A DNA stretch of 6,267 nt from an uncultured Chloroflexota bacterium (GTDB taxonomy: Bacteria; Chloroflexota; Limnocylindria; Limnocylindrales; CSP1-4), in the NCBI GenBank assembly GCA_903928275.1, contig CAIYQJ010000200.1, positions 1 through 6,267 on the forward strand, in the 5' to 3' direction. Both the position numbers and the translations under genes were made by a program. The notes under the pieces are model-generated. The model was given only the letters and a program-made list of their open reading frames with translations, had not been told where the DNA came from and ran no database searches. This document shows positions 5,804-6,267 of the stretch, piece by piece; within the stretch, counting starts at the first letter, position 1; each line of letters starts with the position of its first letter.

Positions 5804-6066
5804 CTCTCGAATGGCCGGCGGCGATCCTCATCATGTTCGTGATCCTCAGCGTGGGCGTCGCGGTCGGCGGGCCGACCCGTCGACGTCACGCCCTGCAGCT
5901 GGCCGAGGTCAAGGCGAAAGGGCAGACGGAGCTCAAGACGCTCGCCGACAGGTACGAGGCGCTCGCGCAGGAGACGCGCGACGTGCAGGCGGCGATGCAG
6001 TCCGACCTGGCTGCCGTCCGGGTCTCGGTCGCGTCGATCGAGGTGATGATGCGCGACGTCTCGTGA
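5800..6066 (+). CDS. Small membrane-anchored coiled-coil protein of unknown function
   Basis: An 88-residue protein that I cannot name. Residues 7-24 are one hydrophobic helix (AILIMFVILSVGVAVGG region), followed by the basic stop-transfer stretch PTRRRH (25-30). Residues 32-85 are charged, Ala/Leu/Val-rich and predicted helical with coiled-coil-like periodicity (for example LADRYEALAQETRDV). The positive residues suggest that the C-terminal coiled coil faces the cytoplasm. The start overlaps the regulator stop by four bases (ATGA), with GGAAGGT about 10 bases upstream as a possible ribosome binding site. Translational coupling to an ArsR-type regulator suggests a membrane partner or target, possibly a sensor or an anti-factor, but this is inference. 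A strong hairpin begins right after the stop, consistent with the end of the operon. Confidence 0.8.
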   Translation: MTLEWPAAILIMFVILSVGVAVGGPTRRRHALQLAEVKAKGQTELKTLADRYEALAQETRDVQAAMQSDLAAVRVSVASIEVMMRDVS

Positions 6067-6091
6067 GCTCGGCCTCGGCGGGAGGTCGAGC
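6067..6091 (+). terminator. Strong hairpin directly after the operon end
   Basis: A 10-bp stem (GCTCGGCCTC at 6067-6076 with GAGGTCGAGC at 6082-6091, one G-U pair) around a five-base loop. It starts at the base following the TGA of the small membrane protein gene. No U tract follows, so it is either a U-less terminator, as proposed for high-GC bacteria, or an mRNA 3'-end stabiliser. Confidence 0.5.
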
Positions 6092-6112
6092 CAGGGGTCG
6101 CCGCTCCCGCGA

Positions 6113-6267
6113 CTACCCGATCGTGCCGCTCGCCACCTGACGCTCGGGGTGGCCCGCGCCGGCGCCGGCCCCGGCGCCGGCGCGTGTCCCGTGGGCGACG
6201 GGCGCCGGCGTCCGTCGGACGGGCGGTCCGCGTCCGGGCCGTCCGCGTCCGGGCCGTCCGCGTAGCA
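6113..6267 (-). CDS. Possible C-terminal end of a minus-strand gene (partial, low complexity)
   Basis: Read on the minus strand from the window edge, one frame stays open for 51 codons and stops at TAG (6115-6113). It gives an Arg/Gly/Pro-rich stretch with GRPGRGRPG repeats, an Ala-Gly run and the end ERQVASGTIG. It would converge on the preceding operon with the hairpin between them. Open frames are easy to find at this GC content, and other frames are also open here, so it may simply be intergenic DNA. No family is recognisable. Confidence 0.2.
   Translation of the reverse strand, partial: LRGRPGRGRPGRGPPVRRTPAPVAHGTRAGAGAGAGAGHPERQVASGTIG
6155..6184. repeat. 14-base perfect GC inverted repeat
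   Basis: The arms at 6155-6168 and 6171-6184 are exact reverse complements built of GCCGGC units and separated by only two bases (CC). As RNA this would be an extremely stable hairpin on either strand. It may act as a terminator or a replication-pause hairpin, or be the DNA of an Ala-Gly coding run. Confidence 0.55.
6226..6262. repeat. 15-base tandem repeat, about 2.5 copies
   Basis: The unit GTCCGCGTCCGGGCC occurs at 6226-6240, again exactly at 6241-6255, and partly (GTCCGCG) at 6256-6262, close to the window edge. The period is a multiple of three, so any reading frame through it repeats every five residues. This would fit a low-complexity protein tail or a minisatellite between genes. Confidence 0.8.

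Noticed and set aside
6126..6267. CRISPR-like array
   Set aside because: The repeat is 15 bases, directly tandem with no spacers, so it is a simple tandem repeat.

Overview
This is a very GC-rich (roughly 70% or more), densely coded bacterial window with GTG starts, 4-base start/stop overlaps and long spurious open frames on the opposite strand. The style, together with a fused MoaD-MoaE gene and a probable leaderless promoter, fits a high-GC Chloroflexota or Actinomycetota-like lineage. No rRNA or other taxonomic marker is present, so this placement is an inference. I see no tRNA, rRNA, CRISPR array, transposase or phage gene.

Layout. (1) Positions 2-1078, plus strand: the 3' three quarters of an aldehyde dehydrogenase, cut by the window edge. 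(2) Positions 1134-2875, minus strand: a two-gene operon. A UPF0173-type metallo-hydrolase is followed, through a GTGA overlap, by a YhdH/AcuI-type NADPH-dependent medium-chain reductase. This operon converges on the aldehyde dehydrogenase across a 55-base gap containing small GC hairpins. (3) A 92-base divergent intergenic region (2876-2967) holds a strong Shine-Dalgarno for the hydrolase, an extended palindrome, and a TANNNT box placed so that the rightward transcript would be leaderless. (4) Positions 2968-5353, plus strand: a three-gene operon of an eight-helix membrane protein of unknown function, an O-methyltransferase of the caffeoyl-CoA/YrrM (TrmR) fold family, and a MoaD-MoaE (MoaX-like) fusion for molybdopterin synthase. 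The genes are 11 bases apart and then overlap by 4. (5) Positions 5409-6066: a consensus -35 box, a perfect inverted repeat over the probable -10, then an ArsR-type winged-helix regulator overlapping by ATGA a small one-helix membrane protein with a coiled-coil tail. (6) Positions 6067-6267: a strong hairpin, a 14-base perfect GC palindrome and a 15-base tandem repeat. This may include the C-terminal end of a minus-strand gene.

How the genes work together. The clearest functional statement is that MoaX supplies both subunits of molybdopterin synthase from one polypeptide, with the sulfur-carrier Gly-Gly buried inside the chain. The most interesting unexplained unit is the regulator plus small membrane coiled-coil pair, which looks autoregulated. 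The unknown membrane protein heading the moa-containing operon is the second. Nothing here clearly indicates a wholly new defence, mobile or RNA-based system.
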